Assembly: GCF_001424665.1 (NCBI RefSeq)
Contig: NZ_LMQS01000001.1
Coordinates: forward strand, 249,225-313,224
DNA: 64,000 nt
Source of the DNA: Methylophilus sp. Leaf416
GTDB taxonomy: Bacteria; Pseudomonadota; Gammaproteobacteria; Burkholderiales; Methylophilaceae
Direction: 5' to 3'
Part shown: in pieces, positions 18,842 to 28,024 of the stretch
Position numbering within the stretch: the stretch's first letter is position 1
Layout of the letters: every line of letters starts with the position of its first letter
Translations under genes and position numbers: made by a program
Notes under the pieces: model-generated
Database searches by the model: none
What the model saw: only the letters and a program-made list of their open reading frames with translations
Told to the model about the DNA's origin: nothing

Positions 18842-19188
18842 AGTTCCTGCTGTTCGGCAAACTTTTCTGGCGAAAACCTTAATAACGGCTAAATCTGGGA
18901 GGTATGTAGTGGGTGATAACCAGAAATCGCAAACGGATGAATGATGTGTTACATCCTAAGCCAGTCAATGCAAGGAAAACAGATACAGAAACGCCAAATT
19001 TTTAGAGTACAGTTATCCATTACCAAGCCTTAAAAACTTTAAGCGGCAAACTTTTAACATGCATGCAACTATCCCCAATCAAACCTGCTCAATGTAATAA
19101 CCTTGGGCACTCTGATAATATTCATGAAGCATGATTTAGCTTGCCCTGTGGATAGCCGTTAGCATCAAACGCGTTACAAAGGATAAGA
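18842..19188. other. divergent promoter region between YdeP-like gene and cioA
   Basis: This 347-bp region carries the 5' ends of two divergent genes. It contains a small palindrome (CTTAAA-AAC-TTTAAG, 19029-19043) that could be an operator. I found no FNR/ANR-type TTGAT-N4-ATCAA site here, unlike the hemN-fnr region. AAAGGAT just before ATG 19189 is the ribosome site for cioA. Confidence 0.4.
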
Positions 19189-20643
19189 ATGTCTGATTTG
19201 GCATTAACGTTAGCAAGAATCCAGTTTGGATTCACCATCTCGTTCCATATTGTATTCCCGGCAATCACCATCGGCCTGGCAAGCTATCTCGCGGTGATTG
19301 AAGCCAGTTGGCTAAAAACCAAAAATACTGTCTATCTCGACCTGTACCACTTCTGGATCAAAATATTTTCACTGTGTTTCGGTATGGGCGTGGTGTCCGG
19401 CCTGGTGATGGCCTACCAGTTTGGCACGAACTGGGCTGGTTTCTCCTCTGTGGCTGGCAGCGTCACAGGGCCACTGCTTGCTTATGAAGTATTGACCGCT
19501 TTCTTTCTTGAGGCTGGCTTTTTAGGCGTGATGCTGTTCGGCTGGAACAAAGTCGGGCCCGGCTTGCACTTTACTTCCACCGTAATGGTGGCGATTGGCA
19601 CCCTGGTTTCAGCGACCTGGATATTAGCCTCCAACAGCTGGATGCATACCCCGCAAGGTTTTGAGCTGGTCGCTGGTAAAGTCATCCCGGTGGACTGGTT
19701 CAAGATTATTTTCAACCCATCTTTTCCATACCGCCTGGTGCATATGGTAGTCGGCGCCTATTTGGCAACCGCACTATTCGTCGTATCTGCGGGCGCCTGG
19801 CAATTGCTGCGAGGCAAAAACCATCCTGGCGTGCGCAAAATGATGTCTATGGGCTTATGGCTGATATTATTGCTCGCGCCTATGCAGGCCGTGATCGGTG
19901 ACCTGCATGGCCTGAATACCCTCAAGCACCAACCCGCTAAAATCGCTGCGATTGAAGGCCACTGGGAAAATCCGCCAGGTCAGGCAACGCCATTGGTCTT
20001 ATTTGGCTGGCCGGATATGGCACAAGAAAAAACGCATTTTGCGGTTGAAATCCCTGTGTTGGGCAGCCTGATCTTACGCCATTCACTGACTGAGCAAATT
20101 CCTGCTCTAAAAGACTTTCCGGCACAAGACAGACCCAATGCCACCATTGTATTCTGGACCTTCCGCCTGATGGTAGGCCTGGGGATGCTGATGATTTTGC
20201 TGGCAGTGACTTCGTTATGGTTGCGTGTCAAAGACCGTTTGTACCAGAGCACCCCATTCCAGAAATTCGCCATTGCCATGGGACCCGCCGGAGTGATTGC
20301 CATATTAGCGGGCTGGTACACCACCGAAATAGGCCGTCAGCCATGGGTAGTCTATGGCGTGTTACGCACCGCAGATGCGGTAACGCCACATACGACAACC
20401 GAAGTTGCACTCACCCTGGGCTTATTCGTGGTGATCTATCTGGCATTATTCGGCATGGGCACCTTATATGTGTTGCGACTGATTAATATAGGCCCGAAAA
20501 CCGGAGAAGCATTGCAAGGGGATGCGATTTCCATCAACCCGACCGATGTAGACGAGTTTGCACTGGCACCAGAATTTCATCCTGATAACAAGGTGCCGGC
20601 AGCACCGGCTAATACAGACAAAACAGACAAAAAGGATCAATAA
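19189..20643 (+). CDS. cioA: cytochrome bd ubiquinol oxidase subunit I (cyanide-insensitive type)
   Basis: The 484-residue membrane protein begins ALTLARIQFGFTISFHIVFPA, with the heme-ligand His in TM1. GWYTTEIGRQPWVVYGVLRTADAVTP near residue 375 is the hallmark of the CydA/CioA quinol-binding and heme region. The Q loop is short, as in the CIO branch (cioA) rather than E. coli CydA. It transfers electrons from ubiquinol to oxygen at high affinity without pumping protons and resists cyanide and sulfide. It is followed directly by cioB. Confidence 0.95.
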   Translation: MSDLALTLARIQFGFTISFHIVFPAITIGLASYLAVIEASWLKTKNTVYLDLYHFWIKIFSLCFGMGVVSGLVMAYQFGTNWAGFSSVAGSVTGPLLAYEVLTAFFLEAGFLGVMLFGWNKVGPGLHFTSTVMVAIGTLVSATWILASNSWMHTPQGFELVAGKVIPVDWFKIIFNPSFPYRLVHMVVGAYLATALFVVSAGAWQLLRGKNHPGVRKMMSMGLWLILLLAPMQAVIGDLHGLNTLKHQPAKIAAIEGHWENPPGQATPLVLFGWPDMAQEKTHFAVEIPVLGSLILRHSLTEQIPALKDFPAQDRPNATIVFWTFRLMVGLGMLMILLAVTSLWLRVKDRLYQSTPFQKFAIAMGPAGVIAILAGWYTTEIGRQPWVVYGVLRTADAVTPHTTTEVALTLGLFVVIYLALFGMGTLYVLRLINIGPKTGEALQGDAISINPTDVDEFALAPEFHPDNKVPAAPANTDKTDKKDQ

Positions 20644-21657
20644 ATGGGCTTATCACTGGACTTATCATTGGTATGGGCCATCATCATCCTGTTTGGCATC
20701 ATGATGTATATCATCATGGATGGTTTTGATCTGGGCATCGGCATCCTCTACCCGTTCTTTCAGGAGAAGCACGACCGCGACCTGATGATGAATACCGTCG
20801 CACCGGTATGGGATGGCAACGAAACCTGGCTGGTCTTGGGCGGGGCCGGCTTGCTGGCAGCGTTCCCCCTCGCCTACTCGGTGATTTTGAGCGCACTTTC
20901 GCTGCCACTGTTATTTATGCTGATGGCGCTGATTTTTCGCGGGGTGGCATTTGAATTCCGGTTCAGGGCGACTGATGAAGAGCGGCATTTCTGGGACAAG
21001 GCTTTTCTATGTGGCTCGATTGCGGCGACTTTCTTCCAGGGCATGACGCTAGGGGCTTATCTGCAAGGCATCAAAGTTGTCAACGATGCCTATGCCGGCG
21101 GGCCGTTAGACTGGATCTCGCCTTTTTCGATTTTCACCGGCCTGAGCTTGCTGGTGACTTATGCCTTGCTGGGATGTACCTGGCTAATCATGAAAACATC
21201 AGGAGATTTGCAGAAAACCTGTTACAAGCTGTCACGCCAGATTTCAGTATTCCTGTTTGCCACTATCGTCATCATTAGTATCTGGACGCCATTGATGGAT
21301 CACGGTATCGCTGATAGATGGTTCACCATGCCCAATTTGCTACTTCTTTCGCCGGTGCCGCTGCTGGTGGCATTTTTCTTTTACCGGCTGCAGAAATCAC
21401 TAAGCGATAAATCCGAAACCACACCTTTTATTTACACACTTTGCCTGATCCTGCTTGGCTACATGGGCCTGGGCATCAGTATCTGGCCTAACATTATTCC
21501 GCCACATATTTCCATTCACGCCGCGGCTGCACCGCCACAAAGCCAGATGTTTGCCCTGGTTGGGGCATTGGTTATTATCCCGATTATCCTGATTTATACA
21601 GGCTGGGCATATTACGTATTCCGCGGCAAAGTGAACCCGGACGATGCTTATCACTGA
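20644..21657 (+). CDS. cioB: cytochrome bd ubiquinol oxidase subunit II
   Basis: The 337-residue protein with about eight membrane helices starts at the base following the cioA stop. MYIIMDGFDLGIGILYPF, then VAPVWDGNETWLVLGGAGLLAAFPLAYSV and FRGVAFEFRFR, are diagnostic of CydB/CioB. It forms the heterodimer with subunit I. The C-terminal IYTGWAYYVFRGKV matches the family end. Confidence 0.95.
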   Translation: MGLSLDLSLVWAIIILFGIMMYIIMDGFDLGIGILYPFFQEKHDRDLMMNTVAPVWDGNETWLVLGGAGLLAAFPLAYSVILSALSLPLLFMLMALIFRGVAFEFRFRATDEERHFWDKAFLCGSIAATFFQGMTLGAYLQGIKVVNDAYAGGPLDWISPFSIFTGLSLLVTYALLGCTWLIMKTSGDLQKTCYKLSRQISVFLFATIVIISIWTPLMDHGIADRWFTMPNLLLLSPVPLLVAFFFYRLQKSLSDKSETTPFIYTLCLILLGYMGLGISIWPNIIPPHISIHAAAAPPQSQMFALVGALVIIPIILIYTGWAYYVFRGKVNPDDAYH

Positions 21658-21669
21658 TAGAGGTATGCG

Positions 21670-21810
21670 ATGACTGGCACAACACGGAAAAGCAGTTTTG
21701 CTAAAAGATTAGGCTGGTTGCTACTGATCTGGCTAGGCAGTATCGCCGCTCTCACGCTTGTGAGTTTTATGATTAAGTTACTCATGAAAGCAGCAGGCTT
21801 TAATAGCTAA
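21670..21810 (+). CDS. DUF2474-type small subunit of the CioAB oxidase
   Basis: This short frame of 46 codons begins 12 bases after the cioB stop with GAGGT upstream. The product has a basic N-terminus (TRKSSFAKRLGWL) and one membrane helix (LLLIWLGSIAALTLVSFMIKLLM). Position, length and the RLGWxxLIW pattern fit DUF2474, a single-helix protein encoded after cioAB in many proteobacteria and analogous to the small subunits CydX/CydP. It is likely needed for oxidase assembly or stability. Confidence 0.8.
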   Translation: MTGTTRKSSFAKRLGWLLLIWLGSIAALTLVSFMIKLLMKAAGFNS

Positions 21811-22000
21811 ACAGCCAACACTACATAACAGACAGGCACGATGAATCAACAGCCGCGAATCTTTTTCATTTTTTCCGGTCACCATAGAGATGGCCTTTTA
21901 AATTAAATTTATATTTATAAACATCTTGCCTGTTCAAAGATGGCCCGTTTAACATGCAAGTCAAAGTCAACTAACCTATAAACCACTCCATTCAACCTCG

Positions 22001-23284
22001 ATGACAGAGCAGCAAAAAATAAAATGGCGGCGTTTGCGTGCCTGCAGTGCCTGCGATCTGGTCAGTGCCATTCCGGTGTTGCGCCCGGGTGAGCACGCCA
22101 ACTGCCCGCGCTGCGGCCATGTGCTGGCAAGGCGGTATCTGCACCCGGTACAGCGTAGTATTGCATTGGCTGTCACTGCCCTGTTGAGCTTGATGATTGC
22201 GGTCGCCTTCCCGTTTATCAGCATGGATACCAATGGCCTGGATAGCCAGATTGCCTTGCCGGAAACCGCGGCGACACTGGTGAATGTGAACCAGCCACTG
22301 GTGGCGCTGATTGTGAGTGCGACGGCGATCATCCTGCCCGGGTTGTACCTGATCGGTGTCATCCTGATGCAGGCAAACGTATTGCGTAGAGTGCCGCGCG
22401 CCTACAGTGACGTGATTGCCCGGTTATTCTCGCAACTGCATCCGTGGATGATGGCCGATGTATTTATCATCGCGGCGCTGGTGAGCCTGGTTAAGCTGAC
22501 TGACATTGGCGAAGTGCATCTGGGCGCTTCATTCTGGGCATATTGCGTATTTGCCATATTATTATTGATGACCACGCGCTCAGTGGATATTGATTTGTTA
22601 TGGTTAAAGCTGGCCGGCGAACCCTCGCCGGACCCATCCATCCGTTGCGGCATTAACGCGAGAGACCAGCATGTGATCGGATGCTCCACCTGTGGCCTGG
22701 TCAACGCGATACCCGAAACCAAAACTCCATCCGCATTGATATGCATCCGTTGCGGCAGTACCTTGCACAAGCGTAAACCCAACAGCCTGCAATTTACCTG
22801 GGCCTTGTTGCTGACAGCGGCCGTGTTATATATTCCGGCCAACGCTTACCCGATGATGATCACGACCTCGCTGGGCCAAAGTCATTCTTCGACCATTATT
22901 GGTGGCATGATAGAACTCTGGCAGCACGGCTCGGAACCGGTGGCGGTGATCATCTTTGTCGCCAGTGTCATGGTACCGATTATCAAAATGCTGATACTGG
23001 CACTCTTGCTATGGCTGGCGCGACATCCCGGCCCGTTGAATGCGCATCAGAAATCTGCGTTGTACCGGATCACCGAGTTAATTGGCCGCTGGTCTATGGT
23101 GGATGTTTTTGTCGTCGCCATCATGGTGGCGCTGATACAATCCGGCAACCTGATGTCAGTATTACCCGGCCCTGCGGCACTGGCATTCAGCGCAGTGGTG
23201 ATTACGACCATGCTTGCCGCCATGGCATTTGATCCCCGTTTATTGTGGGATACACAAGGAAAACCTAATGACAGAGCACTCTAA
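22001..23284 (+). CDS. pqiA: paraquat-inducible protein A
   Basis: The 427-residue membrane protein consists of two homologous halves. Each starts with a cytoplasmic zinc ribbon (CSACDLV..CPRCGH near residues 13-36, and CSTCGLV..CIRCGS near 227-250) followed by four membrane helices. The second half has VADVFIIA/MVDVFVVAIMVALIQ-type helices typical of PqiA. It is the inner-membrane component of the PqiABC lipid-transport pathway to the outer membrane. Its 3' end overlaps pqiB by 17 bases. Confidence 0.93.
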   Translation: MTEQQKIKWRRLRACSACDLVSAIPVLRPGEHANCPRCGHVLARRYLHPVQRSIALAVTALLSLMIAVAFPFISMDTNGLDSQIALPETAATLVNVNQPLVALIVSATAIILPGLYLIGVILMQANVLRRVPRAYSDVIARLFSQLHPWMMADVFIIAALVSLVKLTDIGEVHLGASFWAYCVFAILLLMTTRSVDIDLLWLKLAGEPSPDPSIRCGINARDQHVIGCSTCGLVNAIPETKTPSALICIRCGSTLHKRKPNSLQFTWALLLTAAVLYIPANAYPMMITTSLGQSHSSTIIGGMIELWQHGSEPVAVIIFVASVMVPIIKMLILALLLWLARHPGPLNAHQKSALYRITELIGRWSMVDVFVVAIMVALIQSGNLMSVLPGPAALAFSAVVITTMLAAMAFDPRLLWDTQGKPNDRAL

Positions 23285-25031
23285 TAATCAGCCGCCCAAT
23301 GATGCGCTGCCGCCTAATGATCAGAGCAAAAACGATCAGCAAGCTGATAATCAAGATACTGGTGACCTGCCACAAAAGGATCACCAGCTGGCAAACGTCA
23401 ACACAGCCAGAATCTCGCCTATCTGGATTGTGCCTGTGGTTGCCCTGCTGATAGGCTTATGGCTGGCTTATGACAATTACACTAAGGTTGGCAAACAGAT
23501 CACGCTCTCCATGACCAATGCCGAAGGCATTGAAGCCGGTAAAACAAAAATCAAGGTACATAGCGTCGATATCGGCCAGATCGAGCAAGTGACCTTGTCG
23601 GATGACCTTACCCATATTGAAGTCATCGCCCGCATTACGCCTAAAGCCCAGCCTATGCTGGTCAAAGATACCCAACTGTGGGTAGTTAAACCACGTATCG
23701 GGCTGGAAGGCATTAGTGGATTAAATACCGTGATTTCGGGTTCTTATATTCAACTGCAACCGGGCAAAAGCCTGGAAGAAACTGACCAGTTTACTGTACT
23801 TGATCAACCGCCTATTTCCCTGAATGGCGCCAAGGGTGTGCATGTAAACCTCGAAGGTAAAGTGGGCAACGCCTTACGCGTCGGTGATCCGGTCACATAC
23901 CAGGGTTTACGTGTAGGCCGTGTCGTCAGTGCCACCTTTGACCCGAAACAGCGCAAGATGCAGCACGAGCTGTTTATCGAACACCCTTACGATGTATTAG
24001 TCACCAAGAATTCGCGTTTCTGGACCGCTGTCGGCATAGACGTAAAACTGGATGCGCAAGGCTTCAGGGCGAATATCCCTACGGTGGAGTCATTGATTGC
24101 CGGTGGTGTCAGCTTTGGTCATCCGGATGATATCCCGATGGGGCAACCGGTACGCTCGGAGACCACCTTTGAACTGTTTGCCAATGAAGAAGCCGCACGC
24201 CAGCAAACCTACGACCAGTACATTGAATATGTGCTGCTGGTGGATGACACCGTGCGCGGCCTGAACAAGGGCGCGCCTGTGGAATTCCGCGGCCTGCGCA
24301 TAGGTACCGTCATGAGTGTGCCATGGAAATTCAATTCGCCTGAGCGTAAAAAAGAATTCCGTTACGCAATTCCGGTGCTGATTCACCTTGAACCCGGGCG
24401 CTTGGCCGATAACGGCCAGGCAAACCTGGAAGAATGGAAAACCCGCATTGGTCATATGCTGCAGCGCGGGCTACATGCCACCCTTAAATCCGGCAACCTG
24501 CTCACCGGCTCGGTTTATGTCGATTTGAATATGGATCAAAAATCACACAAACCCTATAAGCGCGAGCGCTTTGAAGGTTTGCCGGTATTGCCGACCAGTG
24601 CGACCAGCCTGGCCCAGATCGAACAGAAACTGTCTGACCTGCTGGATAAACTGAATCAGCTCAAGGTGGAGCCTGTGCTTTCCGGCCTGGATAAAAACCT
24701 GCAGCAATCAGAAGTAACGATGAAAGAGATTCGTGCGCTCAGTGAGCAAGTGAACAAGTTTATCAGCCAGCCTGAATTGCAGCAGATGCCTGCCAACCTG
24801 AATAAGACCATGCAGGAACTGCAAGCGACGCTCAAAGGGTTGTCACCGGACTCGCCTGCTTATCAGGAGCTGACGACTACCTTGCAACGCCTGGATAAAG
24901 CCCTGCGTGATATACAACCGTTGGCGCGCACTTTAAATGAAGAGCCAAGCGCGGTGCTGTTTGGTCGCAAGCCTGGCAATGACCCGGTGCCGCAAGCACC
25001 GGCTAATATACAAGCACCGGCCAACCCGTAA
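23268..25031 (+). CDS. pqiB: paraquat-inducible protein B, triple-MCE lipid transporter
   Basis: I take ATG 23268 (587 aa) with AAGGA at 23256-23260; longer starts lie inside pqiA without a ribosome site. A polar, Asn/Gln-rich cytoplasmic N-terminus is followed by one membrane helix (ISPIWIVPVVALLIGLWLAY). Three MCE domains come next, each with a YQGLRVG/FRGLRIGTV-type motif, and then a long periplasmic helix (residues about 460-560). In E. coli PqiB forms a hexameric tube across the periplasm that carries lipid. The C-terminus ends in a Pro/Ala-rich repeat (APANIQAPANP). Confidence 0.93.
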   Translation: MTEHSNNQPPNDALPPNDQSKNDQQADNQDTGDLPQKDHQLANVNTARISPIWIVPVVALLIGLWLAYDNYTKVGKQITLSMTNAEGIEAGKTKIKVHSVDIGQIEQVTLSDDLTHIEVIARITPKAQPMLVKDTQLWVVKPRIGLEGISGLNTVISGSYIQLQPGKSLEETDQFTVLDQPPISLNGAKGVHVNLEGKVGNALRVGDPVTYQGLRVGRVVSATFDPKQRKMQHELFIEHPYDVLVTKNSRFWTAVGIDVKLDAQGFRANIPTVESLIAGGVSFGHPDDIPMGQPVRSETTFELFANEEAARQQTYDQYIEYVLLVDDTVRGLNKGAPVEFRGLRIGTVMSVPWKFNSPERKKEFRYAIPVLIHLEPGRLADNGQANLEEWKTRIGHMLQRGLHATLKSGNLLTGSVYVDLNMDQKSHKPYKRERFEGLPVLPTSATSLAQIEQKLSDLLDKLNQLKVEPVLSGLDKNLQQSEVTMKEIRALSEQVNKFISQPELQQMPANLNKTMQELQATLKGLSPDSPAYQELTTTLQRLDKALRDIQPLARTLNEEPSAVLFGRKPGNDPVPQAPANIQAPANP

Positions 25032-25044
25032 GGAATTCGCAATC

Positions 25045-25647
25045 ATGATCACTACAAACTACTTACGTAACGGCCTGATGCTAGTTCTGGCATGCAGCCT
25101 GGGCGCTTGCTTGAAATCCAACCCACCGGTAAAAAGCGAACGTTACAGCCTGCCTGAAGTGCAAGCATCAGCCAGCGCGGCACAGGATAAATCGGCGACC
25201 AGAACACTGGTGCTCAATAAAATCCAGCTGGCTGATTACCTGGACAGTGACAGGATCGTAGTCCAACTGGACGATATTACGTTACATCCGGCACGTGACC
25301 ATTTATGGGTAGATAATCTGTCACAAGAATTAAGCCGAGGCTTGCGCACCCGCCTTTCCAGCCGTCTTGCTGATACCGCAGTGGTTGACCCGCTGCCTGG
25401 CGCACCGTTAAAAGCCAACAGCCTGCAACTCACCATAGACCAGTTCCACGGCCAGATGCAGGGCTATGCGGTGCTCAGCGGCCATTGGCAATTGCTTTCA
25501 GCCGACCGTGCGCCGTTGCAAAACCAGTCATTTAAATTTACAACGCCATTGAGCGAGAGTGGCTATCCTGCACTGGTACGCGCATTGGGCAACAATCTTG
25601 ACTTGCTCAGCGAGCAAATTGCTGCGCAAATACAACATAAGCAATAG
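25045..25647 (+). CDS. pqiC: PqiC, outer-membrane lipoprotein
   Basis: ATG 25045 follows AAGGAATTC and lies 13 bases after the pqiB stop. The 200-residue product has a lipoprotein signal with lipobox LGAC (cysteine at about residue 20) and an ABC-type transport auxiliary domain (YSLPEVQ, ADYLDSDRIVVQLDD, LWVDNLSQELSRGLRTRL) as in PqiC/YmbA. PqiC is the outer-membrane partner that docks to PqiB and completes the pqiABC unit. Confidence 0.9.
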   Translation: MITTNYLRNGLMLVLACSLGACLKSNPPVKSERYSLPEVQASASAAQDKSATRTLVLNKIQLADYLDSDRIVVQLDDITLHPARDHLWVDNLSQELSRGLRTRLSSRLADTAVVDPLPGAPLKANSLQLTIDQFHGQMQGYAVLSGHWQLLSADRAPLQNQSFKFTTPLSESGYPALVRALGNNLDLLSEQIAAQIQHKQ

Positions 25648-25754
25648 ACATTCGCATTGATAACGCTGATAGTGACTACAGGATTGATTTAAGCGGACTG
25701 TAAGGTTGAAATGATTTAATTAAGTTAAAGTTAATTAATTTAGGAGCCTCTGAC

Positions 25755-26003
25755 ATGTACTCATTTTTTCGTTTATTAAGCATCGCTGGCTTGAGCATGA
25801 GTTTGCTGGTTGCCTGTAGCGACAATGAAGCTTCCATTGAAAAAGCCTATGAGTCTGCTCACGAAGAGACAAAGGAGGCCGCTGGAGAAATTAAAGCGGC
25901 GACATCAGAGGCTGTCGAGGCCGCTAAAGAGGCAGCGGCAGTAGCCAAAGAGCACATTAAAGAAACCACCGAGGCTACTGAAAAAGCAGTATCCGATCAC
26001 TAG
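25755..26003 (+). CDS. small lipoprotein with alanine/glutamate-rich coiled coil
   Basis: The 82-residue product has a lipoprotein signal (lipobox LVAC, cysteine at about residue 21). The rest is almost entirely an Ala/Glu/Lys-rich helix (EETKEAAGEIKAATSEAVEA), likely an extended coiled coil such as in small Lpp-like or LEA-like envelope proteins. TTAGGAGCC lies just before ATG 25755. It is monocistronic with a clear terminator. I do not recognise a named family. Confidence 0.75.
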   Translation: MYSFFRLLSIAGLSMSLLVACSDNEASIEKAYESAHEETKEAAGEIKAATSEAVEAAKEAAAVAKEHIKETTEATEKAVSDH

Positions 26004-26030
26004 GATTGATAGCCGTTTGATTCATAAAGC

Positions 26031-26056
26031 ACCCGCATTTCATATGCGGGTTTTTC
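26031..26056 (+). terminator. terminator after small lipoprotein
   Basis: The stem ACCCGCAT / ATGCGGGT with loop TTCAT is followed by TTTTT. Confidence 0.9.
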
Positions 26057-26178
26057 ATGTCATGCAGCAACGTTAGTTAGTAAACCTTTGCTTTTCTTAA
26101 TCAACTGGCCCAGCTATAACCCAGGAATTTTTCATGTACACTGCCCCGTGATTTGCAGCGTTTACTGGAAAATTTAAA

Positions 26179-27810
26179 TTGCCACGTTATCGGTTTTGGA
26201 CGCTCATAACGCTTTGGATCAGCCTTATTCCACTAGGATTCGGCCTGATATCTTCAGGGTTTAGCATGATGCCACCGGCATCAACGGCTCCGGCATTGCT
26301 CGGCACAACCTGCATTAATCAGCAAGGTGTGCTGGTAGCCAGCATTCCATTACAGGGCGGCAAGTTTGTCTGCCAGAGCGTGCTGAAAATTGCACAAGCC
26401 AACCAGTACGTCATCGATTTCAAAAACACCTCGACCATCGCCCGTTTCCAGCACGAAATTTTCGAGGAAAATATTGCTGAAAACAAAGTGATTGAAAAGC
26501 CGGCTATGCTGGCAATGATGAAAGGCGGCTTAAGCAGTTCTGAACGTAACCCTTTCGTGTTGCGGCATGGCCGCATCGTCAGCCTCAATCCCGGCACATA
26601 CCGTCTGATCACCTGGCTGCAATCGCCCTACTATCTGGCGCCGCCCGTGCTGATGCTTTCCGACCTAGCCAGTTATCAGCAACAAACTAATATCAGTGCG
26701 GCAATCAGCCTGTTATTACTAGGTATTTTATTGGGATTATTTACCTATTATGCGACGATAGGCATGTTAGCCGGCCGCATTACCGAACGCCTTTACGCGT
26801 CTTTCCTGTTTGGACACCTGGTATTTCATGCGGCAGCGCTTGGCATTTTTAACCAGTTTTTTGAGTGGCACTGGTTTTACCTCACCGGCCTGCCCTTGCT
26901 GATTGCCAACCTGGCATATGTCAATTTCGTTTGCCACCTGCTAGGTATCAATCCATTTCACCGCCCGCGTCTCTACCGGCTTTCGCTGATCATCAGCGGC
27001 CTGCTGATCGCGTTGATCATCTTAGGAATGATTTTTCCTCACTGGATGCTGGATATGGCACGTGTAGGCATCCTGCTATTGCTCGGCTTTGGCCTGGCCT
27101 GCGGTTTGCGCCTGAGCCTGCAACGCCAAATCATCGCGCAACTTTACCTGCTTGCCACTATCAGTTTCGGCCTGCTCGCGATGATGGCCACAAACAACAC
27201 GCAACCCACTTTCACCATAGAACAACTCGGGCTGTTTGCGGTTACTGTGCACGCCATCCTGGTCTCATTGCTGGTAGCCTACAAAATCACCCGCCTGCAT
27301 CAAGAGAAAGAGCTGATGCTGGTCGAACTGCAAAATACGCGTTCACTGGCACTGACCGACAGGCTGACCGGCATTCCCAACCGTCACGCGCTGGAAAACA
27401 AGCTGTTACAAATGCCGCAGCATAGCTGCCTGATGTTTCTGGATATGGATAACCTGAAACAGTTGAACGACCATTTCGGCCATGAAACGGGTGACCATCT
27501 GCTCACACTTTTTACCAAGATTTTATCCAGTAAACTCAGCGAGCATGGCAAGCTTTACCGCTTGGGAGGTGATGAATTCGCCATCCTTTGCCATGAAGAT
27601 GATGTGGAGTGGTGCCAGCACCAGCTTGAATATACCCACCTGCAATTACACAAAGAAGGCTTTGGCGGTGCAGGTGCCAGTATGGGCGTTGTATTTGCGC
27701 ATGAGGCCAACAGCACAGAAGCGCTATTACGCATCGCCGACAAGCGTATGTATGAAAACAAGCGTTCGCGCAAAAACCGCAAAGAAATGCTGCACGTCAT
27801 GCGCCCTTAG
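26179..27810 (+). CDS. membrane diguanylate cyclase, 7TM-GGDEF (copy 1)
   Basis: The 543-residue protein starts at TTG 26179, eight bases after TGGAA. An N-terminal membrane signal is followed by an exported domain of about 130 residues with two cysteines (TTCINQQG, KFVCQSVLK). Then come seven helices (about 170-385) resembling the 7TMR-DISM module, and a C-terminal GGDEF domain with the intact catalytic loop RLGGDEFAIL and the metal/GTP segment FLDMDNLKQLNDHFGHETGD. The inhibitory RxxD I-site is absent (SEHG at that position). It should make cyclic-di-GMP in response to an extracellular ligand. A close paralogue lies at 29403-30989. Confidence 0.88.
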   Translation: MPRYRFWTLITLWISLIPLGFGLISSGFSMMPPASTAPALLGTTCINQQGVLVASIPLQGGKFVCQSVLKIAQANQYVIDFKNTSTIARFQHEIFEENIAENKVIEKPAMLAMMKGGLSSSERNPFVLRHGRIVSLNPGTYRLITWLQSPYYLAPPVLMLSDLASYQQQTNISAAISLLLLGILLGLFTYYATIGMLAGRITERLYASFLFGHLVFHAAALGIFNQFFEWHWFYLTGLPLLIANLAYVNFVCHLLGINPFHRPRLYRLSLIISGLLIALIILGMIFPHWMLDMARVGILLLLGFGLACGLRLSLQRQIIAQLYLLATISFGLLAMMATNNTQPTFTIEQLGLFAVTVHAILVSLLVAYKITRLHQEKELMLVELQNTRSLALTDRLTGIPNRHALENKLLQMPQHSCLMFLDMDNLKQLNDHFGHETGDHLLTLFTKILSSKLSEHGKLYRLGGDEFAILCHEDDVEWCQHQLEYTHLQLHKEGFGGAGASMGVVFAHEANSTEALLRIADKRMYENKRSRKNRKEMLHVMRP

Positions 27811-28024
27811 TGTCGTCCAGAAAGTGCATCTGTGTACCCCACGCGCCGGAATGATTTATACTCAAGCAAAATCCATTATTTATTCAATACTCTCGCATTT
27901 CATCTCATGTGAAATTTTCAATCGGGCATTTTTAATCAAGCGCCAGTCATACACAGACACGCTGCGCTAGTAAAATCCTCATGGCACATACCGGTGATTG
28001 CAGAAAGTATTAAAGAAAGAAGTA

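Noticed and set aside
18842-19188. FNR box upstream of cioA
   Set aside because: I looked for TTGAT-N4-ATCAA and found only partial half-sites, not worth calling.
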